Source: Vallitaleaceae bacterium 9-2 (GTDB lineage: Bacteria > Bacillota > Clostridia > Lachnospirales > Vallitaleaceae). From it: a DNA stretch of 64,000 bases. The notes under the pieces are model-generated. The model searched no databases. It was not told the DNA's origin and saw nothing but the letters and a program-made list of their open reading frames with translations. The stretch is from contig CP121691.1 in assembly GCA_038396585.1 (NCBI GenBank), positions 3,410,001 to 3,474,000 on the forward strand, written 5' to 3'. The translations under genes were made by a program, and so were the position numbers. Below are positions 47,689 to 57,933 of the stretch, piece by piece. Within the stretch, counting starts at the first letter, position 1. Each line of letters begins with the position of its first letter.

Positions 47689-48241
47689 GTTTTATTATAC
47701 TTATTTATTTCTCCCTGTCAAGTACTTTTTCATAGGTGCTAATGTATTTAATCTGAAAAAACCCTATTTATCACTTATACTATTCTAAATCACTTGAATA
47801 ATCTGATGATAGTTATATAAATTCGCTTATCATTTTGAATGTCTTGTGTTATACTTTTATTCATCCCATCAGTCTCTGGGTTTTGATTACTTGTCGTATT
47901 TCAATTATACTAAAATTTTGATTTCATTCTATTTTAAGACTAGTTATTATTGAATTTCTAAGTTATATATGCACTTAATTAAGAACGAAATTTGAGTAAT
48001 TAAGACCCTATCTTCAATCCAAAGATAATACTTCAAATGCTTTGGGGATTTCTTTGTATATAAATGCATTACCATTACATTAGAATAACGAAACTTGCGT
48101 TAAGACATATTCATAATTTCGACAATGACTGATTCTACTATGGAATCTCCCTTTATACTTACATCGACTATGAGTTGAATCACTTAACTATCTGTCGCAA
48201 AGTATTTGATGTAATACAAACCATACAATCCAAGGGAAGAG

Positions 48242-49852
48242 GTGCTCATCTTGACAGGTATACTTTTAATATCTTCAATCGTCATTATTTTATCCATTCT
48301 ATGCAATAGATTTTCACAAAAAATCGGTATACCAAGTCTATTTTTCTTTATTTGCCTCGGCTTATTTTTCGGTTCAGATGGCGTCCTTCGCATCCCATTT
48401 GATAATTATTCATTAGCTGAGTCTATATCCTCTGTTTCCCTTATATTCATAATGTTTTACGGTGGTTTCGGAACCCGATGGAAAACAGCAAAGGCTGTAG
48501 CCCTCAAATCTCTTTTATTATCTTCATTCGGAGTGTTATTTACAGCACTCCTTATTGGGATTTTTTCTCATGTAATCCTCAAAATTGACATTCTAGAAAG
48601 TTTTCTAATAGGAGCTGTTATAAGTTCGACAGATGCGGCATCCGTTTTTTCCATACTAAAATCTAAAAAGCTCGCACTAAAAGCTCAAACATCACCAATA
48701 CTAGAACTTGAAAGTGGTAGCAATGACCCTACAGCCTATATGCTCACACTTATTATTCTTGAAATTATGAACGGGACTACAAGTTACGAAAAATACATCT
48801 ATGTGATTCCCGCTCAATTTTTTATCGGCATTCTTTGCGCGGTCATCTTATCCTATATTACCCTTCAAATCTATCGGAGATTTGATTTAAGGTCTAACGG
48901 ATTGGAAATCATTTATTTTGTCGGCATGGTATTATTCTCCTTCGCATTACCAGAATCATTTGGTGGAAATGGTTACCTTAGTACCTATATTTTTGGTATT
49001 ATCGTCGGCAATCAATATTTTAAGAATAAACGGGTTCTTATCAATTTTTTTGATGGCCTTACCGGATTAGTACAAATTTGTATTTTTTTCCTTCTTGGAT
49101 TATTGGCATTCCCATCACAAATGTCCGCAATCTTATTTACTGCTTTTAGTATAACCGTATTTCTTACTTTTGTAGCACGTCCCCTATCCATCTTCGTAAT
49201 ACTAAAACCTATGGGGTGCAAACTAAATCAAATCGCCTTGATTTCTTTTGCTGGAATTCGAGGTGCATCCGCTATTGTTTTTGCGATTATTGCAACTGTT
49301 AATCCTGCTTACTTAAAAAATGATATATTCCATATTGTATTTTGTATCGTTCTGTTTTCAATAGCATTCCAAGGAACTCTACTTCCCTTCATCTCTAAAA
49401 AATTACGTATGATTGATGAGGATGGTGATGTACTAAAAACATTTACCGATTATCAGGAAGAAACTGCTATTCAGCTCATTCGATTACCTATTACACAAAA
49501 TCACCCATGGATTTCACTCGGTGTAAGTGAATTAGAATTACCTCCTCAAATGTTAGTTGTTACAATTATTAAGAGCAAAACTGCGATTATTCCCAACGGC
49601 AACACACCTATTGAATATGGCGATATTGTTCTAATTGCAGCCCCAGGTTATGATGATTATATTAATATAGAGGTCACTGAACTCACAATTAGCAAAAATC
49701 ACGAATGGTGTCAAAAGAAAATTCACGAACTCAACATTCCTGCTCAAAGTCTTGTTGCTACAATTAAGCGCGACCATAGTATTATCGTTCCTAATGGTGA
49801 TACTGTTATAATCGAACAGGATATGTTGGTCATTATTAATAAAATAAATTAG
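48242..49852 (+). CDS. CPA1-type K+/H+ (or Na+/H+) antiporter with two TrkA-C domains
   Basis: 536 aa, the only intact plus-strand gene of the second half. Twelve or so helices of the NhaP2/CvrA type fill residues 1-390, including SSTDAASVFSIL with the ion-binding Asp region and GGNGYLSTYIFGIIVGN. Two tandem RCK-C (TrkA-C) repeats follow at about 415-475 and 480-536 (PNGNTPIEYGDIVLIAAP and PNGDTVIIEQDMLVII), which gate the transporter by nucleotide or cation binding. The start is GTG at 48242 with AAGGG just upstream; a TTG at 48251 is an alternative. It is monocistronic. Confidence 0.88.
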   Translation: MLILTGILLISSIVIILSILCNRFSQKIGIPSLFFFICLGLFFGSDGVLRIPFDNYSLAESISSVSLIFIMFYGGFGTRWKTAKAVALKSLLLSSFGVLFTALLIGIFSHVILKIDILESFLIGAVISSTDAASVFSILKSKKLALKAQTSPILELESGSNDPTAYMLTLIILEIMNGTTSYEKYIYVIPAQFFIGILCAVILSYITLQIYRRFDLRSNGLEIIYFVGMVLFSFALPESFGGNGYLSTYIFGIIVGNQYFKNKRVLINFFDGLTGLVQICIFFLLGLLAFPSQMSAILFTAFSITVFLTFVARPLSIFVILKPMGCKLNQIALISFAGIRGASAIVFAIIATVNPAYLKNDIFHIVFCIVLFSIAFQGTLLPFISKKLRMIDEDGDVLKTFTDYQEETAIQLIRLPITQNHPWISLGVSELELPPQMLVVTIIKSKTAIIPNGNTPIEYGDIVLIAAPGYDDYINIEVTELTISKNHEWCQKKIHELNIPAQSLVATIKRDHSIIVPNGDTVIIEQDMLVIINKIN

Positions 49853-50157
49853 CGATTGTGAACTGTCCAAACACTTTTCTCTATTCTGAAAAGTATCTTT
49901 CCAACCATGTTTCTTAACTCTGCATTACGGGTTCTTCCCGGTATACTACACTATGATAGCGGGGAAATACCGTTGAATTATACTCTTATTTCGATTCAAA
50001 TTTTCAAGAAACACATTTATTAACTATCAAACTTATATTAATGAATAATGCTGGTTATATGCAAAATATTCCTGTCTATTTAAAATGTCACTTTTTAGGT
50101 GATTGAAAAATGCACAGACTAACGATAACGATGAATTTAATATATTCTGTTATGAAA
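49853..50157. other. Intergenic region with a short coding scrap
   Basis: About 300 bases. On the plus strand 49972-50106 is open for 45 codons without a start and reads VELYSYFDSNFQETHLLTIK and on to YLKCHFLGD before a stop, which looks like the end of a protein I do not recognise. Stops lie directly upstream. Nothing else is visible. Confidence 0.25.
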
Positions 50158-50367
50158 CTATATAAAGGCTAATCCACCATTTTGAACACACATTATAACT
50201 TCTTCTATCTTTGCCTTGATTAAATCTCTTCTTTTTCTAAAATCCTCAGATATATCTAACAAAAGTTTTGGTATATGTCTACACCAGCTTCTTAAAGTCC
50301 TTCTATCCCTAATGGTTTGACTTCTACAAGAATTATGAACACATACAAATGCCACTTTATATTTCAT
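50158..50367 (-). pseudogene. arsC: Internally deleted thioredoxin-type arsenate reductase gene
   Basis: 69 codons. The N terminus MKYKVAFVCVHNSCRSQ carries the Cys-x5-Arg phosphatase-like loop of arsenate reductases. The frame then jumps into a scrambled segment and ends with ISEDFRKRRDLIKAKIEEVI, similar to the last helix of the family. About half of the usual 130-140 residues, including the two redox Cys, is missing. It trails the phosphate/arsenic operon after the metallophosphoesterase gene and is a dead second copy next to the intact arsC at 58072. Confidence 0.7.
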
Positions 50368-50430
50368 TATGATACGTCCTCTCTTCTACCTCTATTCTAA
50401 TTATCAAACATTACATTTATTATACCAATT

Positions 50431-51207
50431 TTATAACTTCAGATCGCACTGACAAGCCATCACAGTTCCTTCTTCCAAATCAAAATCCGTACATCCACAA
50501 AGAAGAATATCTCCAAAAACATCAAGAAATTCTGACTCTTTTAACCTTCGATCCATTTCAAAAACATCATATTCAACTCTTCTTATTTCAAAAGATAATT
50601 CATTTTCAAAATTACCGATAACATAACCTGCTCTGTTATCTCTATCTTTCGGTCTACCAACACTTCCTGTATTGATTAATGTCATATCATTGATTTTTTT
50701 TATATATGGAAAATGCGTATGTCCAAAAAAAACTGCATCTACATCTAGCTCATCCAAAATTGCCTCTTGAGCTTCAATATTGTCTTCATAGACATACTCT
50801 ACAATAGAAAATGGACTTCCGTGAACCAATAGAATTGAATATCCATTGATTTCTATCAGCATACTTTCTTCAAGTTCTCTCAAAAATTCTTTATTTTCTT
50901 CTGAAGTAAGCTTAGATGAAATGTTAAGTGAATTGTGCATCCAATCTTTGTCTCTTATAGAATTCAATTTACATCCACATGAAGGCAAATAAAAACCTAC
51001 CGCTTCATCGTAATTTCCCATAATCGTCTTAATCCTACGATCTCGAATAAACTTAATGACTTCATTAGGATTGGGACCATAACCCACTAGATCACCAAGA
51101 CAATAAATATTCTTTAAGGGGATTCCCTCATTAAGAATATTTTCAATCACTGCTTCTAGAGCAAGGATATTGCCGTGAATATCTGATATAAATGCATAAC
51201 GAAACAT
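50431..51207 (-). CDS. Cys-rich metallophosphoesterase (copy 1)
   Basis: 258 aa of the YfcE/MJ0936-like calcineurin family. Metal ligands: ISDIHGN, CLGDLVGYGPNP, MGNYDEA, LLVHGSP and FFGHTHFP. It probably hydrolyses phosphate mono- or diesters in the cytoplasm. Unusual are a CGC cluster near residue 78-80 (LPSCGCKLN) and a C-terminal tail with CGC and CQC pairs (LLCGCTDF, MACQCDLK), giving six Cys able to bind thiophilic ions such as arsenite. It directly follows an ArsR gene at the end of the pst operon and is a paralogue of the enzyme at 58664-59368, which lacks these Cys. Confidence 0.85.
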   Translation of the reverse strand: MFRYAFISDIHGNILALEAVIENILNEGIPLKNIYCLGDLVGYGPNPNEVIKFIRDRRIKTIMGNYDEAVGFYLPSCGCKLNSIRDKDWMHNSLNISSKLTSEENKEFLRELEESMLIEINGYSILLVHGSPFSIVEYVYEDNIEAQEAILDELDVDAVFFGHTHFPYIKKINDMTLINTGSVGRPKDRDNRAGYVIGNFENELSFEIRRVEYDVFEMDRRLKESEFLDVFGDILLCGCTDFDLEEGTVMACQCDLKL

Positions 51208-51222
51208 GGTTTCACCTCCATA

Positions 51223-51546
51223 TTAATATTGCATGCAGTTCCATTGTTCCTCTGTTTGTTGAGTTATACAAGCATCTGCCAATTCTAAAATCTGTTTTAT
51301 TTTCTCATCTTTTATTGAGTATACGACATATTTACCTTCTTGATTTGAATTAACTAAATTCGTTTCTCTTAAACATTTTAAGTGATTTGATACTTTAGAT
51401 TGACTAAAACCGGACGCCTCGATAATCTCTGTAACCGTCTTTTCACCATCAAGTAATAATGCAAAAATAATAAGTCGACTATAGTCTGAAAAACCATTAA
51501 AGAATTTATTCATCATTCGGTATTTCATAATAGTATTTTGATCCAT
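51223..51546 (-). CDS. arsR: ArsR-family repressor within the pst operon
   Basis: 107 aa. Winged helix with VTEIIEASGFSQSKVSNHLKCL as recognition region. Cys residues occur in the recognition-helix end (HLKCL) and in the C-terminal tail (ADACIT and QWNCMQ). Such positions serve as arsenite sites in some ArsR proteins, but spacings differ between lineages. The start chosen is ATG at 51546, 9 bases after GGAG; an upstream TTG at 51555 is an alternative. It sits between phoU and the metallophosphoesterase gene, so the phosphate operon is probably under As(III)-responsive control. Confidence 0.85.
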   Translation of the reverse strand: MDQNTIMKYRMMNKFFNGFSDYSRLIIFALLLDGEKTVTEIIEASGFSQSKVSNHLKCLRETNLVNSNQEGKYVVYSIKDEKIKQILELADACITQQTEEQWNCMQY

Positions 51547-51574
51547 ACGTTTCAACTCCGTTTCAATTTTAATT

Positions 51575-52195
51575 CTATGTGTATTGCCTCATTTTATCGC
51601 ATATATTCACAATATGATCTCCAATTCGTTCATAAAATCGTGATGCCTTAGTCATAATAATTTCATATCGCGCCAACTGAATATCAATATCACTTAATTC
51701 AAAGGGCTCAGATTGCATTTTATTATATAGGTCATCAATTTTAGAATCAAGATCTGAAACTTCAATACACACATTAGTGTAATGGTCCTTTAATCCACTT
51801 TTTAGCAAAGATAGCATTTGTTTAATTATAACATTAAATGCTTCAAGATGCCTAAGAATTCTGTCATCCATATTGATTTCTCCTCTTAGCATAGCTATAT
51901 GAACCGAATAATCACAAATTCGTTTTATATCTTGAAGCGATTCCAGGATCATCATGATCTTCTTCAAATCACTGGCCACAGGTTGTTGTTTAGCGATAAG
52001 AAGGTTACAGTGATCCTCTATGATCGATCCGGAACGATAAATCTCCTCTTTTAGCTGATGCATATTGGTTAATCGTTCTTCCCCTCCGTAACGGATAAAG
52101 TCATAACTTTGATAATAATTTTTTACTGTATTCTCAACCATTTCAGAATAACTATCACGTAATTTCACGAGCTCGTTATTAAATTGCTCTCTCAT
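51575..52195 (-). CDS. phoU: PhoU-like phosphate-transport regulator
   Basis: 206 aa, all-helical, with two three-helix bundles. The E(R)xxD-type metal-binding elements are partly visible (SLQDIKRICDYSVHIAML and FYERIGDHIVNI). PhoU restrains the Pst transporter and the PhoR/PhoP signalling pair when phosphate is plentiful. It follows pstB by 6 bases. No phoR/phoP pair is in the window, so it may act on Pst activity alone. Confidence 0.88.
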   Translation of the reverse strand: MREQFNNELVKLRDSYSEMVENTVKNYYQSYDFIRYGGEERLTNMHQLKEEIYRSGSIIEDHCNLLIAKQQPVASDLKKIMMILESLQDIKRICDYSVHIAMLRGEINMDDRILRHLEAFNVIIKQMLSLLKSGLKDHYTNVCIEVSDLDSKIDDLYNKMQSEPFELSDIDIQLARYEIIMTKASRFYERIGDHIVNICDKMRQYT

Positions 52196-52201
52196 TTTAA
52201 A

Positions 52202-52954
52202 TCACCCAAACTTTCCACTAATATATTGTTCTGTACGTTCATCCTTGGCATCGGTAAAAATTTCATTCGTTGTTCCCATTTCAACAACTTCACCATTTAG
52301 AAAAAAAGCAGTTTTATCACTGATTCTAGCTGCTTGTTGCATTGAATGCGTCACTATAATAATAGTATATTGCTCTTTAAGCTTTCCTAATAAATCTTCA
52401 ATCTTCATCGTCGATATAGGATCTAGCGCTGAGGTCGGCTCGTCAAAAAGTAACACATCCGGTTTCATGGCCAAACACCTTGCGATACACAATCGTTGCT
52501 GTTGTCCACCGGATAGTTCAAACGCAGACTTGTGGAGTTTGTCTTTCACTTCATCCCAAAGTGCTGCTTGACGTAAACTTTCTTCAACAATTTCTCTTTG
52601 TTTCTCCTTATTTCTAAGGCCATGTCTTTTGGGTCCAAAAATCACGTTTTCAAAAATAGATTTTGGCAGTGGATTTGGCTTTTGAAATACCATTCCAATT
52701 TTCATACGAAGTCCTACAACATCTAAATCAGGGGTAGTAATATCCATACCATCATAAATAATCTCACCTTCAGCCCTCGTATTTTTAATGAAATCATTCA
52801 TCCTATTAAAGGTTCTAAGAATTGTCGACTTACCACACCCTGAAGGACCAATGAATGCAGTTATTTCATTGGTCTCTATTTTCATATTGACATTTTTTAA
52901 CGCTTGAACATCATCATAATAAAAGTTTAGATTTTTTATGTCAATCTTAGTCAT
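52202..52954 (-). CDS. pstB: Phosphate ABC transporter ATPase PstB
   Basis: 250 aa. Walker [10 protein letters not shown], the Q-loop region [17 protein letters not shown] (the NPLP signature is typical of PstB), signature [16 protein letters not shown], Walker [14 protein letters not shown] and the H-loop [12 protein letters not shown]. It powers uptake of phosphate through PstC/PstA; arsenate is a known competing substrate of such systems. It lies 15 bases after pstA and is followed by phoU. Confidence 0.96.
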   Translation of the reverse strand: MTKIDIKNLNFYYDDVQALKNVNMKIETNEITAFIGPSGCGKSTILRTFNRMNDFIKNTRAEGEIIYDGMDITTPDLDVVGLRMKIGMVFQKPNPLPKSIFENVIFGPKRHGLRNKEKQREIVEESLRQAALWDEVKDKLHKSAFELSGGQQQRLCIARCLAMKPDVLLFDEPTSALDPISTMKIEDLLGKLKEQYTIIIVTHSMQQAARISDKTAFFLNGEVVEMGTTNEIFTDAKDERTEQYISGKFG

Positions 52955-52969
52955 TTGTTCATCCCTTCT

Positions 52970-53854
52970 CTAATCAATTCTATTCTGGTACTTATTCCTA
53001 AGGATAATAGCTATGGCATTACTAACCAACAAGAAAATGAGTAATAGTAATATTCCAGCTGCCGCAATATGTTGAAACTCTTCTTGCGGTCTAGACGTCC
53101 AGTTGAATATCTGTATTGGTAACGTTGTAAAGGCATCAAATATACTTTCCGGTTTGAAAGCAACATACCCTGCAGCTCCCACCATAATTAGCGGTGCCGC
53201 CTCACCCATCGCTCTGGATATAGCTAATATTGAGCCCGTCAATATGCCCGGAATTGAAAAAGGTAGCACTACACCAGTAATGGTTTGCCATCTTGTCATA
53301 CCAACAGCAAACGATGCTTCTTTCAAATTTTTCGGTACACTTCGAATAGCTTCTTGAGAAGAAACAATGATAACTGGTAGTATTAATAGTGTTAGTGTAA
53401 GTGCACCAGACAAAATGCTTCGGTCGAAAGAAAGCATTCTTACAAATACAGTTAAACCAAGCATACCATAAACAATAGAAGGAATACCTGCTAGATTACT
53501 GATATTCAATTGAATAAATTTATTAAGTCTACTGGTTTGATCAGAATATTCTTCCAAATAAACAGCTGTTCCGGCACCTATTGGAATCGAAAAAAGTGCT
53601 GTAAGTCCTATGGTCCAAATGCTACCCAGAAGTGCCGAATAGATTCCAGCATTTTCAGCTTTTCTCGAAGGCATACTTGTTATAAATTGCCAGTCGAACC
53701 ATCCCCAGCTATCTCGAATAACCGTATATAGTAAGACGCCGAGAACAAAAACCGAAAACATCATCATTATAAGCAAAAGAAAATAAAATAAGCGATTTAA
53801 TATTCTTTTGGGTTTTGTGTTATAAGTGTGAAGCTTTTCGTAATAACTTTTCAC
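52970..53854 (-). CDS. pstA: Phosphate ABC transporter permease PstA
   Basis: 294 aa with six helices and the binding-protein-dependent transport loop (KEASFAVGMTRWQTITGVVLPF). It forms the channel together with PstC. The start is a GTG directly after the pstC stop (TAAGTG), with AAGGAGG upstream, so the two are translated in tandem. Confidence 0.94.
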   Translation of the reverse strand: MKSYYEKLHTYNTKPKRILNRLFYFLLLIMMMFSVFVLGVLLYTVIRDSWGWFDWQFITSMPSRKAENAGIYSALLGSIWTIGLTALFSIPIGAGTAVYLEEYSDQTSRLNKFIQLNISNLAGIPSIVYGMLGLTVFVRMLSFDRSILSGALTLTLLILPVIIVSSQEAIRSVPKNLKEASFAVGMTRWQTITGVVLPFSIPGILTGSILAISRAMGEAAPLIMVGAAGYVAFKPESIFDAFTTLPIQIFNWTSRPQEEFQHIAAAGILLLLIFLLVSNAIAIILRNKYQNRID

Positions 53855-54754
53855 TTAAATTCCCTCCTTATGTCGTTTTACAATTCGTCTTGCTAGAATA
53901 TTCATTGACAATGTCAAAAGAAACAACAAAGAACCTATTGCAAATACTGTATTATACTCAATGGTTCCATGTTGTATGTCTCCCATACTTATGTTTACCA
54001 TAAATCCAGTCATCGTCTGAATACTCTCTAATGGATTCAGAGTAAACATAGGACTTTGTCCTGCCGCTATAGCAACAATCATAGTTTCTCCAATAGCTCT
54101 TGATATGGCTAAAATAAAAGCTGAACCTATACCGGATATTGATGCCGGTAAAACTACCTTTAATACGACATCCAACTGAGACGACCCCAATGCATAAGCA
54201 CCGTTTCTTAATGAATCAGGAACAGCCATCATAGCATCTTCACTAAGTGAAGCAACCATTGGAATAATCATAATTCCGACAGCAATACTTGCGCTTAGTG
54301 CATTAAAAATTTGTGTCTGGGGAAGCACCACTCTGATTAAAGGTGTTATGGTCGTCAGTGCAAAAAAACCATAAACGATAGATGGAATACCTGCTAGTAT
54401 TTCCAAAATAGGTTTCAGAACTTTTCTTAATCTTTTAGGCGCATATTCACTTAAAAAAATCGCACTACCAAGTCCAAAAGGAATAGCTATAATACTTGCT
54501 CCAATAGCAATCATCAGTGTCCCTGTTAGCAATGGTAAAACACCAAAATTCCTTGGTTGTAAGGTTGGTGTCCATTTTGTTGATGTAAAAAACTCAACAA
54601 TAGATACTTCTTTAAAAAAAACGATTGTTTCAGAAAATAACATATAAACAACTAATATTGTCGTGATGACCGATATACTCGAGAATACAAAAACAATACT
54701 TTTAGCAATCTTCTCTGTAATTTGCGCTCTTCTTCTTGCTTCTTTTCTTTCCAT
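53855..54754 (-). CDS. pstC: Phosphate ABC transporter permease PstC
   Basis: 299 aa with six helices and a family loop (LRNGAYALGSSQLDVVLKVVLP). PstC partners with PstA. It starts immediately after the stop of the chemotaxis-receptor gene (TAAATG), with CGGAGG upstream, so it is translationally linked to that receptor rather than to pstS as in usual pst operons. Confidence 0.94.
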   Translation of the reverse strand: MERKEARRRAQITEKIAKSIVFVFSSISVITTILVVYMLFSETIVFFKEVSIVEFFTSTKWTPTLQPRNFGVLPLLTGTLMIAIGASIIAIPFGLGSAIFLSEYAPKRLRKVLKPILEILAGIPSIVYGFFALTTITPLIRVVLPQTQIFNALSASIAVGIMIIPMVASLSEDAMMAVPDSLRNGAYALGSSQLDVVLKVVLPASISGIGSAFILAISRAIGETMIVAIAAGQSPMFTLNPLESIQTMTGFMVNISMGDIQHGTIEYNTVFAIGSLLFLLTLSMNILARRIVKRHKEGI

Positions 54755-56824
54755 TTATTGACCTCCGTTCAAATATTGGTAAAGATAATCCATCATTTTT
54801 TTGGAACGATGATCCAGTAATTTAGTACTTTCATCGATGGTTTGAGTAATCTGCCTTTGACTGCTAATCATTTCCTCTGTCTTATTGACAACCTCTTGAC
54901 TGCTTGAGGATATCGCTTCTATATCAAAAATAACACCATTGACTTGTTCTTTGCTATCATACATATCCTTCATAGCATCTTCAACGTCTTTAACCAAATG
55001 GGAAATGTCCTCCAATTTTTGTTCACTATCAACAATTTCGGATACATTCTCTTTCAATAACCCATTTTGTTGTTCTACAAGCTCATCATTTTTATGAATG
55101 GATTGTTCCACTTCCATCGCTTTTTCTTTAAGTGTCGTTACAATTAATTCAATATTTTTTGCTTCTTTTGTTACATGTTCAGATAATTTTCTGACCTCTT
55201 CGGCTACGACACTAAATCCACTACCATGAGCGCCGGCACGTGCTGCCTCAATTGCTGCATTAAGAGCTAGTAAATTCGTCTGGTTTGCTATATTCATAAT
55301 CGTTTTTACTATGATATTAACATTCTCTACTTCCGCATTTAACACATGTACTTGTGCGCTGATATTATTTATATTAGTCTTACTATGCAGAAACATAGAA
55401 TTAAGTTCTTCCATATCATAACGATTTTTTTTCATCTTAACTGAAGTGTCCAAAACATCATTGATCATACGTTTAGCTGAATGTTCTACTCGACTAATCT
55501 GTTCTTCCATCATTTTTATTTCAACCAGTGATTTTTCAACATCTTCTTTTTGATGAGCATTAATTTCAACAACTTGTTCAATAACCCTATTCAACTCCTC
55601 AGTTTGATCAAATGCCAGTCTTGAGGTCTGTTTCAACTCTATCGCCGTGTCATTGAGTTCTGATGACCACCTTCCCATATTTTTCATCATTTCGGCATAG
55701 CTTCGAATCATTTGATTAAAGTCGACAGTTAAAGTAGACATCTCCTTACATGCCTTGGAATTAAAATTTACTGAAAAATCGCCCATTGCTACTTGTCTCA
55801 TCAAGGTCGTCAATTGTGTCAAAGGTCTGCTCATTCCTTTTCCAAATATAATGGCTATGATGTAGACCACAAAAATACTTATACCACTAATTAATAGTAT
55901 GATATTTGAAATCAATCTATTTTCTTTATCAAATAATTGATAATCAATAATCTTTATACTTGTCCACTGATTAAGAGATGACATTTTTGTTGAAATCAGA
56001 CTTTGATTCCCTAAGTAATCTTCTACAAAAGATTTTACACCAACTGCATCATTCAAATTAATTATATAATTTAATAGCTCATCACTTGGATTCTCTCCGC
56101 CTGAAGTATAGATAACATTCGTTTCAGGGCTGATGATGAATAGCAGTTGCTGCTTATCTTCTCGCTCGGTCAAATCAAGAGTTTCAAGAAATTTATTCAA
56201 ATCATACCATACAATAATCATCCCCATACGATCTGAAAGACTATCAATGGGCAGAGCAACAGGCAACATGATAGTTCCAGTAATTTCTGATATTGTCGGT
56301 TCTCCAACGTAAAAATCTAACGTTTTTTCCATAATGGCTTCAAAATAGGGGTCACTCATAACATTATTACCAACTAGTTCCTTACGAAAACTAGAACCAT
56401 CTGCAATGATTGTTCCGTCTGTATCAATGATTTGTACTGTTTCATATAATTTATCAGAAGCATTTACGGTATTTTTTAATGTCAACAAAACGTTATTCAG
56501 TCGTATGATTTCATCAATAACTTGATCATCCGAAACATCTTGTAATAGAACCTGCACATCAGATTGGGCAGATATTGCATTTAAGGTATTTATTGTACTC
56601 TTAATTAACATATCACTTTGTTCACTGACTTTTTCAACTTCCATTTCTATTTTTTCATATTGATTTTCTTGGATGGCACTGCTTGAAATCTTCTGAATAG
56701 TAAACCCTAAAATTAAAAGTGGTATTATTGCTGTCATGATTAAAACAAAGCTTAATTGTACATTAAATTTCTGCTTCTTAATCCAATTTCTGTTTTTTTT
56801 TAATTTGATCTTTTGTTGGGTCAT
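54755..56824 (-). CDS. Methyl-accepting chemotaxis protein inside the pst operon
   Basis: 689 aa. Helices at about residues 21-43 and 308-332 flank an extracellular dCache-like sensor. A HAMP domain follows (about 333-385), then a cytoplasmic signalling domain with the hairpin tip [20 protein letters not shown] and the flanking methylation helices. The C terminus lacks a CheR-docking pentapeptide. It lies between pstS and pstC, head to tail with both, so it is co-expressed with the phosphate importer. It may sense phosphate or arsenate directly or via the loaded PstS; this is an inference from position. No che genes are nearby. GGAGG precedes the ATG. Confidence 0.92.
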   Translation of the reverse strand: MTQQKIKLKKNRNWIKKQKFNVQLSFVLIMTAIIPLLILGFTIQKISSSAIQENQYEKIEMEVEKVSEQSDMLIKSTINTLNAISAQSDVQVLLQDVSDDQVIDEIIRLNNVLLTLKNTVNASDKLYETVQIIDTDGTIIADGSSFRKELVGNNVMSDPYFEAIMEKTLDFYVGEPTISEITGTIMLPVALPIDSLSDRMGMIIVWYDLNKFLETLDLTEREDKQQLLFIISPETNVIYTSGGENPSDELLNYIINLNDAVGVKSFVEDYLGNQSLISTKMSSLNQWTSIKIIDYQLFDKENRLISNIILLISGISIFVVYIIAIIFGKGMSRPLTQLTTLMRQVAMGDFSVNFNSKACKEMSTLTVDFNQMIRSYAEMMKNMGRWSSELNDTAIELKQTSRLAFDQTEELNRVIEQVVEINAHQKEDVEKSLVEIKMMEEQISRVEHSAKRMINDVLDTSVKMKKNRYDMEELNSMFLHSKTNINNISAQVHVLNAEVENVNIIVKTIMNIANQTNLLALNAAIEAARAGAHGSGFSVVAEEVRKLSEHVTKEAKNIELIVTTLKEKAMEVEQSIHKNDELVEQQNGLLKENVSEIVDSEQKLEDISHLVKDVEDAMKDMYDSKEQVNGVIFDIEAISSSSQEVVNKTEEMISSQRQITQTIDESTKLLDHRSKKMMDYLYQYLNGGQ

Positions 56825-56847
56825 ATCATAACCTCCAATGCAGACAA

Positions 56848-56874
56848 AATGCCTCCTTTTTACAAGAAGGCATT
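56848..56874 (-). terminator. Attenuator-like hairpin behind pstS
   Basis: Arms AATGCCT (56848-56854) and AGGCATT (56868-56874), extended inside by CTT/AAG after one mismatch, followed on the minus strand by a TTTT stretch. It lies in the 64-base gap between pstS and the receptor gene. It probably causes partial termination, giving an excess of pstS mRNA. Confidence 0.6.
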
Positions 56875-56888
56875 GTTTTTGTCAAAAT

Positions 56889-57890
56889 TTATTTCACTAA
56901 ATCTAATCCTGCTTGATAGTCTTCATCGGGTAATGCTACATAACCTACTTCAGCAGCCAACTCACCTGCATTTTCTAAATAAAACTCTACGAAAGTTTTA
57001 ATCACATTATTTTCTAATGAATCTTTTCTCACATAGATGAACAAAGGTCTAGATAGAGGACTATATTCACCATTCTTGATTGTATCAAATGTTGGAGAAA
57101 CAGGACCTTGTCCTCCATCTATCGGCACTAACTTCAAGATATCTGCATTCTCTTCATAGTATGCAAATCCAAAGAATCCAATAGCATTTTTATCACCTGC
57201 TATACCTTGAACAAGTACGTTATCGTCTTCACTACCTATAAAGTCTGGTCTTATTGCACCACTTTCACCATTGATTTCTTCTGTAAAGTAATCAAATGTT
57301 CCTGAATCTGTACCTGGTGAATAGAATTTTATTTCTTCTTCCGGCCATTCAGGTCGTACATCTTTCCAAGTCTTAACCGTGCTGTCTGGTCTCCAAATCA
57401 ATGCTAATTCTTCAACCGTCAAGTAATCTACCCATGTATTTTCAGGATTCACCAAGACACTTAATCCATCAAAAGCCACTGTAAGTTCAATGTATTCAAC
57501 ACCTGCATCAGCAGCTGCTTGTGCTTCTTCATCTTTAATAGGTCTTGATGCATTACTAATGTCTGTTTCTCCAGCATAAAATTTCTTAAATCCTCCGCCT
57601 GTACCAGATACACCAACTGGTACTCGTACATCAGGATACAAAGCAAAAAACTCTTCTGCTACTGCTTCTGTTATAGGGAATACAGTTGAAGAACCATCAA
57701 TTCTTATTTCTCCAGATAGTTTATCTGATGTTTTACCTACTTCTTCTGAGCTTTGAGAGGCTTCTGAATTAACGTTATCATTTGCTGAACCTGAATCATT
57801 ACTCGTAGTATCAGAAGAACTGCACCCTACCATAACAAATACCAACACAAGCACCGCGAGTGATCCAAACAATTTTTTCATATTTTTCAT
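56889..57890 (-). CDS. pstS: Phosphate-binding lipoprotein PstS
   Basis: About 333 aa. Lipobox MVGC lipidates Cys23, then a Ser/Asn-rich linker. The phosphate-binding loops are recognisable: [34 protein letters not shown] and [12 protein letters not shown]. It delivers phosphate to PstC/PstA. The start is ATG at 57890, 9 bases after AAGGAG; the frame from 57917 includes leader codons. It is the first gene of the pst-receptor-ars operon. Whether it discriminates against arsenate cannot be told from the sequence alone. Confidence 0.93.
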   Translation of the reverse strand: MKNMKKLFGSLAVLVLVFVMVGCSSSDTTSNDSGSANDNVNSEASQSSEEVGKTSDKLSGEIRIDGSSTVFPITEAVAEEFFALYPDVRVPVGVSGTGGGFKKFYAGETDISNASRPIKDEEAQAAADAGVEYIELTVAFDGLSVLVNPENTWVDYLTVEELALIWRPDSTVKTWKDVRPEWPEEEIKFYSPGTDSGTFDYFTEEINGESGAIRPDFIGSEDDNVLVQGIAGDKNAIGFFGFAYYEENADILKLVPIDGGQGPVSPTFDTIKNGEYSPLSRPLFIYVRKDSLENNVIKTFVEFYLENAGELAAEVGYVALPDEDYQAGLDLVK

Positions 57891-57933
57891 TGTAATAATC
57901 TCCTTCTTTTCTCTCATTTTAAATGGGAGGATC

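Noticed and set aside
47990-48180. A short minus-strand frame with a QLIVDVSIKGDS-type string near 48110-48185
   Set aside because: Only about 24 codons, no ribosome binding site, no recognisable family.
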